From Hippopus hippopus (lineage: Eukaryota > Mollusca > Bivalvia > Cardiida > Cardiidae), in contig OX328106.1 in assembly GCA_946811185.2 (NCBI GenBank), forward strand, positions 47,070,311 to 47,134,310: a DNA stretch of 64,000 nt. Reading direction: 5' to 3'. The number at the start of each line of letters is the position of its first letter. The stretch's first letter is position 1. Below are positions 1-12,700 of this stretch, one piece after another. A program made the position numbers and the translations under genes. The notes under the pieces are model-generated. The model saw only the letters and a program-made list of their open reading frames with translations. It searched no databases and was not told where the DNA came from.

Positions 1-579
1 ACTGTGATGAGACAATTCTGCTGCCAACCCACAACATATTTTTTGAAACAAAGAAATTTTTAACTCATTGACCTAACATATACATATCTTGTCAGACCCC
101 GTTTCCACAAAATATTCTTCATCTGAAAAAGATACCTTTAAAGAGACCTCTTCAGACTTTTTGAAGATGACAATCTGTTATTGTGCTGCAAGCCCCAGTA
201 TTAGTCCCTGGCAGAAAAAATCAGGTAAAGGTTAAACAAAAGATGGAGCGACTTGGCAACTTTTGACCTAGTTTTAAAATTCATTTTTCTGCCTGCAACT
301 AACACTTGGAACAATGGAACGATAGGAGATTGTCATCTTCACAATAATTTCCATATGTTAAATAATATAATTTAGATTTTAAATGCATTTTAACACGGGC
401 ACTGTTTACTTTCAGCCGCTACTCGGCCTTAAGTTGAGCTTGATTTTGAAATCTGAAGAGTGCACTTTTAAACCCTGTGCCAAACAATCAAATATTTTAA
501 CAACTCTTTGTAAAAAATGGTGTAAAAAGGAGAAAATGCTGATAATGAGTATTTGCTCTTATTGCCACTATGTTTTTTA
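1..579. other. No feature identified
   Basis: AT-rich sequence. A short segment near 470-570 (CAAACAATC...AAAGGAGAAAATGCTG) looks like a decayed left half of the TTAA MITE. I see no coding signal. Confidence 0.4.
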
Positions 580-1460
580 GCTCACCTGTGCATGAAGTGT
601 TCAAGGTGAGCTTTTGTGATCGAGCTGTGTCCGTCGTCAACATATATTTTGTGTGCACTCTGGAGGCCACATTTTCAATCAGATACTCATGAAACTTGGT
701 CAGAATGTTTGTCTTGATAAAATCTCAGACAAGTTCGAAATTGGGTCATGCCAGGTCAAAAAGTAGGTGACTGGGATAAATCTCAGAAAAACTTGTGCAC
801 TACAGAGGCCACATTTTCAGCCTGATACTCATGAAACCTGGTCAAAATGTTTGTCTTGATGGAATCTTGGACAAGTTTGAAATTGGGTCATGCCAGGTTT
901 AAAAGTAGGTCACTTGGCTAAATATCATAAAAACCTTGTGTGCACTCTAGAGGCCACATTTTCAGCCTGATACTCATGACACTAGATCAAAATGTTTGTC
1001 TTGATGGAATATTGGACAAGTTTGAAATTGGGTCATGCCAGGTTTAAAAGTAGGTCACTTGGCTAAATATCATAAAAACCTTGTGTGCACTCTAGATGCC
1101 ACATTTTCAGCCTGATACTCATGAAACATGGTTAGGATATTTGTCTTGATGACATCTTGGACAAGTTTGAAATTGGGTCATGTCGGGTCAAAAAGTAGGT
1201 CACTAAGCCTAATCTTAGAAAAACCTTGTTTACATCATACAGACCTTATTTTCAGCCAGATACTCATGAAACTAGGTCAGAGTGTTTGTCTTGATGATAT
1301 CTCAGACAAGTACGAAAATGGGTCATGTCAGGTCAAAAAGTAGGTTACTTACACTCATGTGTTTTACATCATTAAAACCAGGATCTCTTCAGCTTTATCA
1401 ACCATAGATGCTTTTACTCGGGTCAGCACTTAAGGGCCAATGGCCCTTTTGTTTCTCTTT
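580..1460 (-). mobile_element. Hairpin-ended tandem-repeat element, reverse orientation
   Basis: Read on the minus strand, the head is AAGGGCCATTGGCCCTTAAG (palindrome). The middle is five to six ~125-135 bp units (TTCATGAGTATCAGGCTGAA, GTGGCCTC). The tail is GACGACGGACACAG, then a hairpin of GCTCACCTTGAACACTTC and GTGCACAGGTGAGC-like arms at 581-612. It is closely related to 21140-21912. Confidence 0.7.
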
Positions 1461-1557
1461 TAGAGACGAATCTCATCATTTGAGCCACAATGAATTTGTC
1501 CTCTGCAGATGCTGTTCATTTGGATGAGTTTAAATTGATTGATTGCTTGTATGGTCT

Positions 1558-1807
1558 TTAACCCTTTACCACACAATGACGCCTTTTGACACCCCTAAAA
1601 AAGAGGCCTTTTGAAAACATTGTGGGAAAAGGAGAAAATGCTGGTAACCAGCATTTTCTCCTTTTCCTACAATGTTTTCTACCTTTTCAAAAACAAATTT
1701 ACTACCCTATCAAAGAAAAGTTGCGTCATTTGAGCCACTATGAAATTGTCGTCTGCAAATGCTTTCAATTTGGATAGGTCTTAAATTTTGCCGTGTGGTA
1801 AAGGGTC
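1558..1807. mobile_element. TTAA hairpin MITE
   Basis: TTAACCCTTTACCACACAAT at the left and TGTGGTAAAGGGTCAA at the right (one TTAA base changed). The central palindrome at about 1621-1671 has arms GGGAAAAGGAGAAAATGCTG and complement. Confidence 0.85.
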
Positions 1808-1811
1808 AATA

Positions 1812-2089
1812 CCGTGTTTGACATTATTTCTGTTATATCACTGTGGCCAGTGCACCTGTCCATGCTTTCCTGCAGTTTCTTTTACCAGTTTTCCGCAGAA
1901 TATTCTTTCCAAGCCACTGACTACTTTCTGGCATTACCATCATCGAAACAATGGTCAGCGGTGAGAGAGGAATAAATCCTGTAGCAATGACTATCATCAT
2001 CCGAAAAGAAATTGGCTGAGCAGGGGATTGAACCAGCGACCTCCTGTTCTCAAGTCCTGTACACTACCGACTGAGCTACCAGGGTTGGC
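1812..2089 (-). mobile_element. tRNA-derived SINE, family A
   Basis: Read on the minus strand it begins CCTGGTAGCTCAGTCGGTAG, with GGTTCAATCCC as the B box, then the same body as 36758-37070 (GATGATGATAGTCATTGC...CACTGGCCACAGTGATATAA). It directly abuts the right end of the MITE at 1558-1807. Confidence 0.8.
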
Positions 2090-2248
2090 TTGATGAGTCT
2101 AAAACTCTGTTGGATTGTAGCCTTAAGACTATTTGGTTCCTATACCACACATAATACCAGACACTACAAATACTGTACAGCACACTTTCAGTTTTGTCTG
2201 TTCTTCACTGATAATACAGGTAGCCAAAGTTGTCATCTGGTAAAGAGT

Positions 2249-4048
2249 TAACCCTTTACAACAAAATCCCAAGTTTTAACACTTCCCCTTTTGTAAAAAA
2301 AACTGAAGAAAACATTGTGGGAAAACGAGAAAATGGTGGTAACCTGCATATTTCTACCCTATCAGAGACCGTCATGTGAGTTACATTCATTTGTCATCTG
2401 ACAAAGGTTTCAATTAGAAACTTGGCCTAAAATTTTGTCATCAGTATTCTGGTAAAGGATTAACCCTTTCCCAAGCACAAATATTAAACCATTCTAAGTT
2501 GAAAGCATTTGCAGACAACAAATGAACTGACAGGGTAGTTGACTGGTTACCACAATTTCTCTTTTTCCTACAGTGTTTTCAAAAGGCCTCTCCCTCAGGT
2601 TCATGAAAACATGGGATTGTTTGGTAAAGGGTGAAACCACAATGCACAACTATGGTTACTGTCATTAGCAAGGTAGATCAACATCAAACAAACGATGGGA
2701 TTTATCTTGTTTTGTATAGCAAACATTATAGGAAAAAGAGCAAATCCAGGTAACTAGCATTTTCTCCTTTTCTCACAATATTTTTGACAGCTTTCTGCAC
2801 AAGGGTCAACAAAACATGTGATTAAATAGTAAAAGATTCTTACAACTTTTCAAAAAAAAAAAAATCCTTTGTTTTACCGACCCTGAGGAAGAGGGCTTTT
2901 GAAAACATTGTGGGAAAAGGAGAAAATGCTGGTATCCAGCATTTCCTACTTTTTCTACAATGTTTTGTAGTCTTTTACAGAAAAACTGTATCATATAAAC
3001 CAAAATAATTATGTTGTCTGCAACGCTGTCAATGTGGATAGGTGTAAAATATACTACTCAAAATTTGCTAGGGATTACAACATTAAAGTCAACAGACAAT
3101 ATTTGTGACCTGTAACTGTCAGGTATGATTTTTCAATATGATACATTACTTCACTGATGAAATATACTACTTTTGGAAATGGATGTTTATCATTCATAAC
3201 TGCATATTTGCAACATATACACATATTTAAATATCTAAGTGATCCCTATCAAATTGTGAGTAGTATGTCCATTGGTAAGGAGTTGATAAGAAAAGTATGA
3301 AAATTCTATATCGCTTTTTATGTTTTCAAAAGATCCTTGTTTCACAATGTTCTCAAAAACATACTTTAGGATTGTAAAACCAGATCATTTGTTAATGTGA
3401 TAAAATGAGAAAATGACAACTACAGTAGTGTGCCGTTGTACTTACTGCATTTCTCTTTCAGCAAAACAGCAAATACTTATTCATTTTTTTAACCCTTCAT
3501 CTCACATCAAAATTTTCGACTAGTCCATAATGAAAGCATTTGTAGAGGAAAAACTAAACATGGCTGACACGTGAGGCTTGTTTTCGAAAGGGTAGAAAAT
3601 ATTGTGGAAAAAGAAGAAAATGCTGGTTACCAGCATTTTCTCCTTTTTCCACAATATTTTCAAAAGGCTTCTTATGGTATTCAGGGTCACTAAACTCGGA
3701 CTTCTGTGGTAAACCGTTAATCCATTACATGTACATGTAATTGACAATTTCACATTTCACAACTGCATTTGACATTTTTTGAAACATTTTTGAAAAGGTA
3801 GAAACTACCTAAAACAAGCGATTACATGTACTCCTTTCTCCCACATTTTTTGTTACACTGTTGAAAAGCTATGATTTTTTTTTTACACAACACTTTTCCT
3901 GCAATATTTCTACCCTGTAAGAAACAAATCCCATTATTTCAGCCGTATTCAAATTGTCTTCTGTACATGCAATCATTTTGAATGACTCCAACTTTTTGCT
4001 GTATGGTAAAGAATTACCTGTTAATGAGGATGGTTGTAGGTACCAGTC
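2249..4048. repeat. Cluster of decayed TTAA MITEs
   Basis: At least five degraded copies: about 2249-2463, 2460-2632, 2690-2790, 2866-3050 and 3800-4015, plus one good copy at 3489-3720. They are recognised by TTAACCCTTT ends, GAAAACATTGTGGGAAAAGG, CTGCAAATGC and TGGTAAAGG. The first two share a boundary at 2460. The 3050-3480 stretch between them holds nothing I can identify. Confidence 0.65.
3489..3720. mobile_element. TTAA hairpin MITE
   Basis: TTAA at both ends; right end GTGGTAAACCGTTAA. The hairpin is centred near 3634 (GCTGGTTACCAGC). Length is 232 bp including both TTAA. Confidence 0.8.
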
Positions 4049-4218
4049 TTAACCCATTACCACACAATCCCGACTTTTAACGACCCTGAAAAAGAAGCCT
4101 TTTGAAAACATTGTGGGAAAAGGAGAAAATTTCAATTTTTCAGTCACATTAATTTTGACGTCTGCAAATGCTTTCAATTTGGACCATTCTAAAATCTTGT
4201 CGTTTGGTAAAGGGTTAA
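4049..4218. mobile_element. TTAA MITE with half the hairpin deleted
   Basis: It has intact TTAA ends and both outer regions, but jumps from GGGAAAAGGAGAAAAT straight to TTTCAGTCACATT. The right arm of the hairpin is therefore missing. Length is 170 bp. Confidence 0.8.
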
Positions 4219-4340
4219 CTGGTAGAACCAATTTTTACTCCAAATTCCCTTGTTTTAGTATTACAGTATCCAGCATTCTCTCCTTTTCCTACAATATTTT
4301 CAACAGCCTTTGACCGCAGGTCACTTTAACATGGTACCCT

Positions 4341-4570
4341 TTAACCCTTTACCACACAAACCCGAGTTTTAACAACTCTGAGGAAGAACCCTTGTGAAAA
4401 CATGTGGGGAAAAAGAGAAAATGCTAGTAACCAGCAATTTCTTCTTTTCCCACAATGTTCTCTAACCTTTCTGATGATTAATTTCTGTCTTTAAGTCACG
4501 TTTATTTGTCCGTCTGCAAATGCTTTGAATTTGGACAAGTCTGAAGTTTTATTGTGTGGTAAAGGGTTAA
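4341..4570. mobile_element. TTAA hairpin MITE, complete
   Basis: TTAACCCTTTACCACACAAA to GTGTGGTAAAGGGTTAA, 230 bp with perfect TTAA on both sides. The hairpin is centred near 4427 and slightly decayed. Confidence 0.87.
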
Positions 4571-4710
4571 CAAAGGAATGAGGGCTCTCTCATCATCTCC
4601 TTAAACAGATAGGCAGCAGATGACTTTGAAAACATGCTGAAAGTTATAATCTACGAGTTATCAACTGGAATTAAGATACTTTATATGAATGTTCGTGAAA
4701 ACCTCGGGGT

Positions 4711-4939
4711 TTAACTCTTTACCACACGATCCTGACTTTTAACAACGTTGAGAAAGAAGCCTTTTGAAAACATAGTGGGAAAAGGAGAAAATGCTGGTAA
4801 CCAGCATTTTCTCCTTTTCCCACAATGTTTTCTACTCTTTCCATAACAAATTTAAATTTTTCAGTCACATTTATTTTGTCGTCTGCAAATGCTTTCAATT
4901 TGGACAGGTCTAAAATTTTGTTGTTTGGTAAAGAGTTAA
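4711..4939. mobile_element. TTAA hairpin MITE, complete
   Basis: TTAACTCTTTACCACACGAT to TTTGGTAAAGAGTTAA, 229 bp. The central hairpin (arms TGGGAAAAGGAGAAAATGCT) is perfect around GGTAACC at 4796-4802. Confidence 0.88.
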
Positions 4940-4952
4940 GAGAAATTGCTCT

Positions 4953-5181
4953 ATCACTTTACCACACAATCCAGAGTTTTTGGGACCTTAAGGAAGAAGG
5001 CTTTTGAAAACTTTGTGCGCAAAGGAGAAAATGCTGGTATTCAGGATTTTTCTCCTTTTCCCACAATGTTTCCTACCTTTTTCTGAGACAAATTTCATAA
5101 TTTGAACCATATTTGATATGTCCTCTACAAATGCTTTGAACTTGGATAAGTCAAAAATTGAGTCACGTAGTGAAGAGTTAA
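4953..5181. mobile_element. TTAA hairpin MITE, decayed
   Basis: CTTTACCACACAATCC at the left and GTGAAGAGTTAA at the right, with a hairpin near 5010-5065. It ends about 70 bp from the stop codon of the two-module zinc-finger gene, so it may contribute to that gene's 3' UTR or terminator region. Confidence 0.7.
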
Positions 5182-5251
5182 GTGAGCAATTTCCCACTTT
5201 ACCACAATTTTTTCAAAAGCTGATTTCACGGTAAAAGAGGTACTAAGTTAC

Positions 5252-6788
5252 TCAAGAAGTTTGTGGAGCATCTAGAGTTAATATGTAATAAGTCACTTCC
5301 TCATTTCCATCTGGTTTAGTGATGGAATAAACCTTAGTGTTTCCAGGAAGAGTTCCGTCTGCAGTAAATAACACCTCCTGTGCATGGTCCATCTCGGTGT
5401 AGATCACATCTCCCTCCCCTTGAGCACCCTCTGCAATGGCAATCTCTGCTATCTCTGTGATTTCACTGATCTCATCTGCCTGCGTCCCTTGGACAACCAC
5501 TTCACCATGAGCAACACCAGATGTAATCTCTGCCAGTTGCTCTGCTGTGAGAATGATCTCACCTCCATTAAGTTCATGAGCAATTACATCTTCTACCTTT
5601 GGACCTAGATCTACATCTGTATTTTGTTCAATCTTTCCTGATTTTTCTTTGCTTGCAAAACTACAGTCTTCTTCTTCTATATAGTCATACTGATTCAATA
5701 AATCATCTACACTAAAAGCTTGACTTTCGTTGAGTTTGTCATCCTCTTCAGCAATAGTATTTCTATTATTTCTAGGTGCCACAAACTCTGACGCAAGAAA
5801 ATGGCTACTCTTTTCTTTGTGGTAAAATAATCGTTGATAATTATTAAATGTCATTCCACACATTTCACAGGAAAATTTAGCATCATTTTCATGAGTATGA
5901 TAGTGGGAGATAATATCTGAAGTGAGGAAAGACTGTTTACAAATGTTACACTCTAACTTAGATTTCACATCAACAGAATCCAAACACTCGAAGCAGTGTG
6001 TCAAAAACGGAAAAAGGCTGAAAAAACCAGCTTTACAGTCTGGTTTAGGACACTGAAAGGGAAATGTTTTGCAATGTATTTTCATATGTCTGTGTAAATT
6101 TCCCTTACTTTTAAACATTTTATTACACAGAGTACATTTCAAATGTGCCCTACCATGATGAAGAAGATGGTCCTTAATATGTCCCACTTGTCTGAACTTC
6201 TTATTACAAAGTCTGCACTTATATGGTTTCGAATTGGCATGAAGCCGCATATGTGTACGTAAAGCAGCACTAAGTGTAAACCCACGCTTACATATATGAC
6301 ACACAAAAGTCTTATCTTCCTCTTTCATGTGTATCAGACGCACATGCCGATGTACAGATTTCAATTTACCAAATCTTTTCTCACATATTCCACATTTGTA
6401 TAGCAAGCCAGACGGATGTTTCTCATCAAAAACCTCCACCCCTTTAAAAAGTTCCTGCATTTTGGCATGTGACAGTCCTTTATCATTCTCCTCTCTAGAC
6501 AAGTTGAGCATCTGATGGCTGCCCTTATGTTTTTTGAAAGCTGCAACTTCATCAAATGTCAAGTCACAATGCGGACATTTATAAAGATCCTCTCTCTTAT
6601 GATCCCGCATATGCCTTTTTAACCTCAGCTCGGATGGGAAAGTTTTACCACATACATGACAAATGGTTGGCACTCTAGCACTCACTTTTTTTGTTTTGAC
6701 ACTGTTACTAAATGCAGGATAGCTGGCCTTGAAGTGATCGAAATGTTTCATTCTCATGTGCTTTCTAACTGTTTTCTCATCTAGGTAT
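5252..6788 (-). CDS. Coding exon 7 (terminal) of the two-module zinc-finger gene
   Basis: The acceptor is ATGTTGTAG. The first residues, RYLDEKTVRKHMRMKH, complete the split finger. About nine C2H2 fingers follow (CHVCGKTFPS, CPHCDLTFDE, CGICEKRFGK, CHICKRGFTL, CRLCNKKFRQ, CTLCNKMFKS and more). An acidic tail carries the conserved LLNQYDYIEEED and ILTAEQLAEITSG motifs. The exon ends ...LTLDAPQTS and TGA at 5252-5254. The paralogue's second C-terminal block of about nine fingers is absent. I saw no convincing polyadenylation signal directly downstream; the sequence runs into MITE repeats. Confidence 0.87.
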
Positions 6789-9700
6789 CTACAACATAAA
6801 ATAAATATCGATCTTTCACCGTAAAAAACAAATATCCTCTATGTATTTGAAAGAGAAATTAGTAATTACTGTACCAGTAATTCTCCTTTTATGATGATTT
6901 CAAAAGCAGCTAATTGTTAAATGAAAAATTTCATCAACTGCACATTATTGGGTTTTAATTTTTGACTGAAAATGTTGGTTGGGTTTATTCTGTGTTCCGA
7001 GGTTTACTTCACGCTTATCACCAATATCTTAAAAAGACCTTTTTAAAGTCCTTGGCCACAAATTGTTTCATAATGTTACGATTTACATAATAGTAGTAAA
7101 AAAAAACTACACATGAATTAAATACATACCTGTTACCACAAACTTCACACTGAAAAGGCCTTTGCCCAGTATGGGTCAGCATATGTACGTCCAACCTTGC
7201 CTGTTCTTGGAATTCTTTCCGACAAACTGAACACTTGACATCAGATTTCTTATGGGAGCTCAAATGTTTGAACAGGGCACTCTTTCTTCCATAACATGTC
7301 TTGCATAATCCACACGCAAAAGGGTGTTTGGCTGAAATATAAAAAGCCTTCTTTGGAATTTTTTGTGACGTAGAAATTTTAGCGATTTCGCGAATTTGAG
7401 AAATTCGTAAACTTTTCTGTTTGAGTACGTTATCACAAATATACCAACAAATATAGAGTGTCTTGAGTTTGCAAACAGTCTGCACAATATCTGTAATCTG
7501 TAGTTCTGTTGTTTTTCTACATGCCTGTATATCAATGTATACAGTGACCATCACTGAAACAACAATCAGCAGTGAGAGAGGAACGATGCCTGTGGCAATA
7601 ACTAACATCATTGCTCGGAAAGAAGTTGGCAAAGCTCCAGATTCAAACAGCCATCCCTTAGTTTCAAGTTCTGCATGCTACCTACTGTGCAACCAGGGTC
7701 TGGCTGTCTGGTAGAGTTAGCCTTATAAGCAACATATGAAACGAAAGCTCTCTTAATAATAGGGTTTCATGGCTGCATGGGTTTCAAAAATTCACAAAAT
7801 AATTAATGGTATAGTTGCAAGATAAGACTGCCCAGAACTAGCTGTCTGATCTTAGATATACAGCCTTTGCAAGGTCATCATAAGTTGTGCCTGCTGCACT
7901 CACACTTCATGAGTGACCAAGAAAACTATCTACGAACTAAACATAAAGTCTTTTGGGTATAAACATAATGTAGCTAATTTCTGTTTGTTACTGAATGCCT
8001 TACAACCAAGTTCCATATTCTTAACCCTTTAACAACTCTAGTTGCAATTTTAGCCAGTGTAGGTCAAGATCAGACTGAAAAAAATATGCACTCTGATCTT
8101 TGATCTACACTGTCTGCTTTACTGAGACAATCTGGACAAAAGGAACCCAAAAACTGCTACCAATAAGGTCCGATTCATAGCCGAAAAATGTATGTTAGGT
8201 TTATTCTGTTGCTTCACTGGTTGATAAAATTCCAATTCCTTTATACAAGATCATGACAATTCCTGTTTGTTAGAACCTTTTTCTGTCTTAATTATCAAAA
8301 TCTGGTGTAAAAATTTGAAGATTATGCCCTGTGGTCATTTTTTAACCCTTTATTATATGGCAAAATATTTGACTGGTCCATACTAAAGGAATTTGCAGAC
8401 GACGATTCAATTGTTTTACAAATTTTAAAGTATCTGTGATAGAACTAACACAAGTAGTAAACATTGTAGGAAAAGGGGAAAATGCTGGTTACCAGCATTT
8501 TCTCCTTTTCCCACAATGTTTTCAAAAGCCATCTTTTCCAGGGTCATTAAAACTCCGGATTTTATAGTTAAGTAGGGCTTAAAACATACTAGGCTTCAAC
8601 CAAATTTTGTCGACCTACCATGTTTTGAGTTGAGATGTTGAATCAATTCATCATTTGTATCAAAGGTGATGTCACAGACATCGCATGTCTTTGCTCTCTC
8701 ACTGATAAGCGATCCTGGCTCTCTGTTCACAGACCGTAAACAGGCATATCTGTCCTTGATGTCAAGCTCTTTGAACTCATCTTTGTGTTTTTCTGACAGT
8801 AAAGGACAAATACAAATCCTTGATTTTGTGACATACTAGTATTTAATTTCTTGTCTGCCAATTGTTTTGATGTGGGTAAGTCTTGAGAAGTTTGTCTTTA
8901 AAATAGAGTTAACAACGTATATGACAAATGTCCGCGCGCATCCTTCTGCGCATGTATTTTTGTTGTGGATATTGAATCAAAAGTGCACCTATGTATTTTT
9001 TGCACATAATGGTAATACTATTGGTGCACTGCAACAAGTAGCACTCTCTTCGGGTAGTAGTGATGAAGAGAAAAAAATGGATCTTTGAACTGTCACCCTG
9101 AAATAATCAAAATGCTCCTGACACAGCGTTACACACCAAACAAGGAAACAAAGGCAGGAAATTTAAAGCTGTGGAAGTATAGATGCTTCCACTTTGAAAA
9201 TTATTGTAGGAAAAGGAGAAATCGCTCCTATTGAGCAATTTCTCCTTTTCCCACTATGTCTGCTGAGCTTTTATCCTATTTTTTTCCTTGAAAAAATAAC
9301 TTCCACAGTACCCTTAACCCTTGTTTTCTGACAAAATAAGCACAGCCATTTTTATTTTTTCTTATTGTTTAGAATTATGAATACTGTAAGTGTGGAAATT
9401 TTAAGAAAAATCTGTCCTTTAGAAAGTATGTATTTATTTAAGATTAAACCTTAATTTTGTCAAATTATCTCCCTTTTTAACTCAATGATCCATATATAAC
9501 ATGCACATCTGTACATTTACCATGCTCAAAACGAGGCTTTTGTATATTTTTTGTGCAAAAATATATGAATTTTCATTAAAATGATGTATATTTGTATATT
9601 TTTCCTTTAATTTTCCTGTTTAACTGACTATTAAATAAAGACGCTTTAAATCCAATATAAGCTGAAGTTTGGAACTGTATATACCTTTTTCAAAGGCAAA

Positions 9701-12700
9701 TTTCTCAGAAACGAGCAAGGTGACCCTTGTCTTTTTTTACTGTAATCTCCTTGAGACATCATGAGTTTTGTATGTGCAAAGTTTTAAGAAAATCTGTCCG
9801 TAAGAAAAATTTGTAATATACGTCGTTAATTTGGGTTCTTACCTCCTACAAAAAATGTACATTAATTTCACTTGTTTAGCAACCAACCGGTTAATGTTTG
9901 GATACCGATGTACAAATAGATGGTGAAGTCTGTGACAAATTGAAAAGATGAAATTTTAGACATGTCGAAACTGGGAACATTGGCAGAGAACTAAGTAAAT
10001 GTGGCTAAAAAAGTTATATTTATTTTGGGACACGGGCAGAAAACATTGTGGAAGAGAGAGCAAATGCTGGTTACCAGCATTTTCTCCTTTTCCCACAATG
10101 TTTTCAAAGCATTCTTCCTCAGGGTCGCTAAAACTTGGGATTATGTGGTAAAGGTGTTAAAACCTCAATTTATTTATTAACCCTTACCACACTGCAAAAT
10201 TTTAGACCTGTCCAAATTGAAAGCATTTGCAGACAACATTTTCATATTGGCTCAAATGACACAATTTTTCTTTGATAGGGTAGAAATTTTTGTGGGAAAA
10301 GGAGAAAATGCTGGTTACCAGCATTTTCTCCTTTTCCAACAATGTTTTCAAAAGGCTTTTTCCTCATGGTCATTAAAAGTCGTCATTGTGTGGTAAAGGG
10401 TTAACCAAAACAAACTTTGCCTCAGTTTCTTCACCCATTACTGTACAGCCTAGTTATAGACCAGCTCAACACCAGTAATATCAACTTAACCCTTTATCAC
10501 AAAACCCTGAGTTTTAACCATCTTGAAAAGTCAAACTTTTGAAAACATAGTGGGAGAAGGAGCAAATGCTGGTAACTACTTAGCTTTTTCTCCCTTTCCC
10601 AAGATGTTTTCTACACTTTCACAGCCAAAAAGCATAATTCCAGCCATAATTAGATTGTTGTCTGCAAATGCTTTTAATTTGGATGACTCCTAATTTTTGT
10701 CCTTTGATATAGAGTTTAGGCTGTTGACTCTTTACAACACACACAAAAAATTTAGACTGGTCAAATTCGAAAAATATTTGCAGGCAACATATTAAATATG
10801 GCTGATATAATGAAGGTTACCAGTATTTTCTACATGTTCAACCATTTTTTCAAAAGTGTTTTTCCACAGGGTTGTTTATACATAGGATTATTTACTAAAG
10901 GGTTAAAAGGGAATAGGTTAAGTCTTTTCATCATTCAAAATAACATGAGCAAGGCTTAACTCTTTACCAAATGACAAAGTTTTAGACTAGTCCAAATTTA
11001 GAGCATTTTGCAGACGACAAAATAATTGTGACTCAAAAATTGAAATTTGTCTTGGAAAGGGTAGAAAACATTGTGGGAAAAGGAGAAAATGCTGGTTACC
11101 AGCATTTTCTCCTTTTCCCACAATGCTTTCAAAAGGCTTTTTTCTTAGGGTCGTTAAAAGTCAGGATTGTGTGGTAAAGAGTTAAACCCAGTTACAGCTA
11201 GATGGGGAAATAAATCAATCTCATAAAATACTATACGGTTTATTTTCGTCTTTCTGACAATGAGATTGTTATCACCTGATTAGATATGAGACACGGGGAT
11301 GTAGGAATACAGGTGAATACTTACCTGATATGTGCTTTGAAATCTGACTTATATCATCAGAATGGTAGTGAAAGCAAGGACAGTAATAGCGCAGCTGTGT
11401 CGGCTCACACTCGTGCCTTGAATCCTCAAGGCCACCATATCTATAACCACACTTTGTACATACTACAATCTCTCCACCCACAGTCTTAGCTTTTCCTTTA
11501 ATTAAAATGTTTGTATTTTTCAAATAGAAAGATACTTTGTCTAGATCACTGTGTTCCATTCTAATATGTGATTTAAACACATAGAAACTTCCAAATAACT
11601 TTTCACATTGGCTGCATAAATACTTTAGAATTTCCTTATGTACAAGTTTTTTATGATGCATGATTTTGTTAATGCTATGAAATCTTCTTGAACATGTTTT
11701 TGTAGTGCAATTATATATAACTGCTCTCTGTTTGTATAACTCTTTCAACATTGAAGAAATGTCACTTGAATTGATATCTGATACCATGGATGATTTTTTA
11801 ATCCCAATGTTTCGTTTTCTCTTCCTCACTTTTGTCCTTTTCTTGACTTCATAATCAGAGTCTGTATCTAGTTTGATCTCAAAATCAGCCTCTTCACAAA
11901 CATGTTTATCAAAAGAACCCTCATCAGGAAATGTATACTGACAATGAGGGCATGCTTTTTGTTCTTTTGGCTCATTATCAATTCTGTTTCTAGTGTCATT
12001 TATCTTATCTTCAACCTTTATGGTGTTTGTAGCAGCATAATTTACTTTACAATCCTTATTGACTTTTGATTCATCAACAGTAACATTTTCTTTATCCTTC
12101 TTTTCAAAAACTTCCGCTTCATTGTTTTTGAGCATGAGCTCAGAAGGACTGTTTTCAGGTTTTTGTTCAGTCTCCTCTTGGACCTCTTTAGGCTCCACTT
12201 TGACACAGACTTTTTCAGGCTCCTCTTTGGCAATGCTTTGTTCATTTACTGCTTCAATACAAGCTTCTACCATCTGTCCATAAATTACTTGTTCTTCTTT
12301 TTGAACATCAGCTTGTACTGTTTCTTGCACTATATCCAAATCTTGAATAGTGATTTCTGTCACAGTTCCATCTTCTTCATTCTCTGCAGATTGAACAATG
12401 ACCTCCCTGTATGGGAAACCAGATGCCATATATGTAAGTTGCTCTGCTATAAGCATGAGATCCCCATCAGTATTCACACCAATATCATCAACTGTGTTTT
12501 CTTGCTCAGGATTTCTGATTTTTTCTTCCTCAATAATAGTATAAGCTGCTAGTTCCGCATCCTCCTCCTCTTTTATGTAATCATACTGTGACAAAAGATC
12601 CTTTGCATCCATACCTGTAGCATAGTCCTGCAAATTCATTCTGTTCACAACATTTTTGTTACCAGGAGCTTCATACTCTGATTCCAGGAAATGCTTTTTC

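Larger units (their letters stand above)
9120..11185. repeat. MITE cluster in intron 4 of the two-module gene
   Basis: It holds complete copies at 10177-10404 and 10956-11185, decayed ones at about 10022-10158, 10486-10720 and 10733-10906, and a hairpin remnant at 9205-9262. The stretch 9300-10020 is AT-rich with no feature I can identify. Confidence 0.7.

Noticed and set aside
4700..5200. Short open frames on both strands with the same KGENAG..HFLLFPQC-type peptides throughout the window
   Set aside because: They are translations of the MITE central palindrome, which reads the same on both strands; they are not genes.
8867..9088. 73-codon frame between two zinc-finger exons
   Set aside because: Opposite strand, in an intron, no recognisable domain or splice support.
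11272..11325. Treating the frame ending at 11272 as a natural gene end
   Set aside because: A canonical GTAAGTAT donor at 11324 sits exactly where the first-exon domain ends in the paralogues; the residues after it are intronic.
12163..12552. 129-codon plus-strand frame, and other long plus-strand frames inside zinc-finger exons
   Set aside because: They are the antisense of coding exons with a much better supported C2H2 frame.
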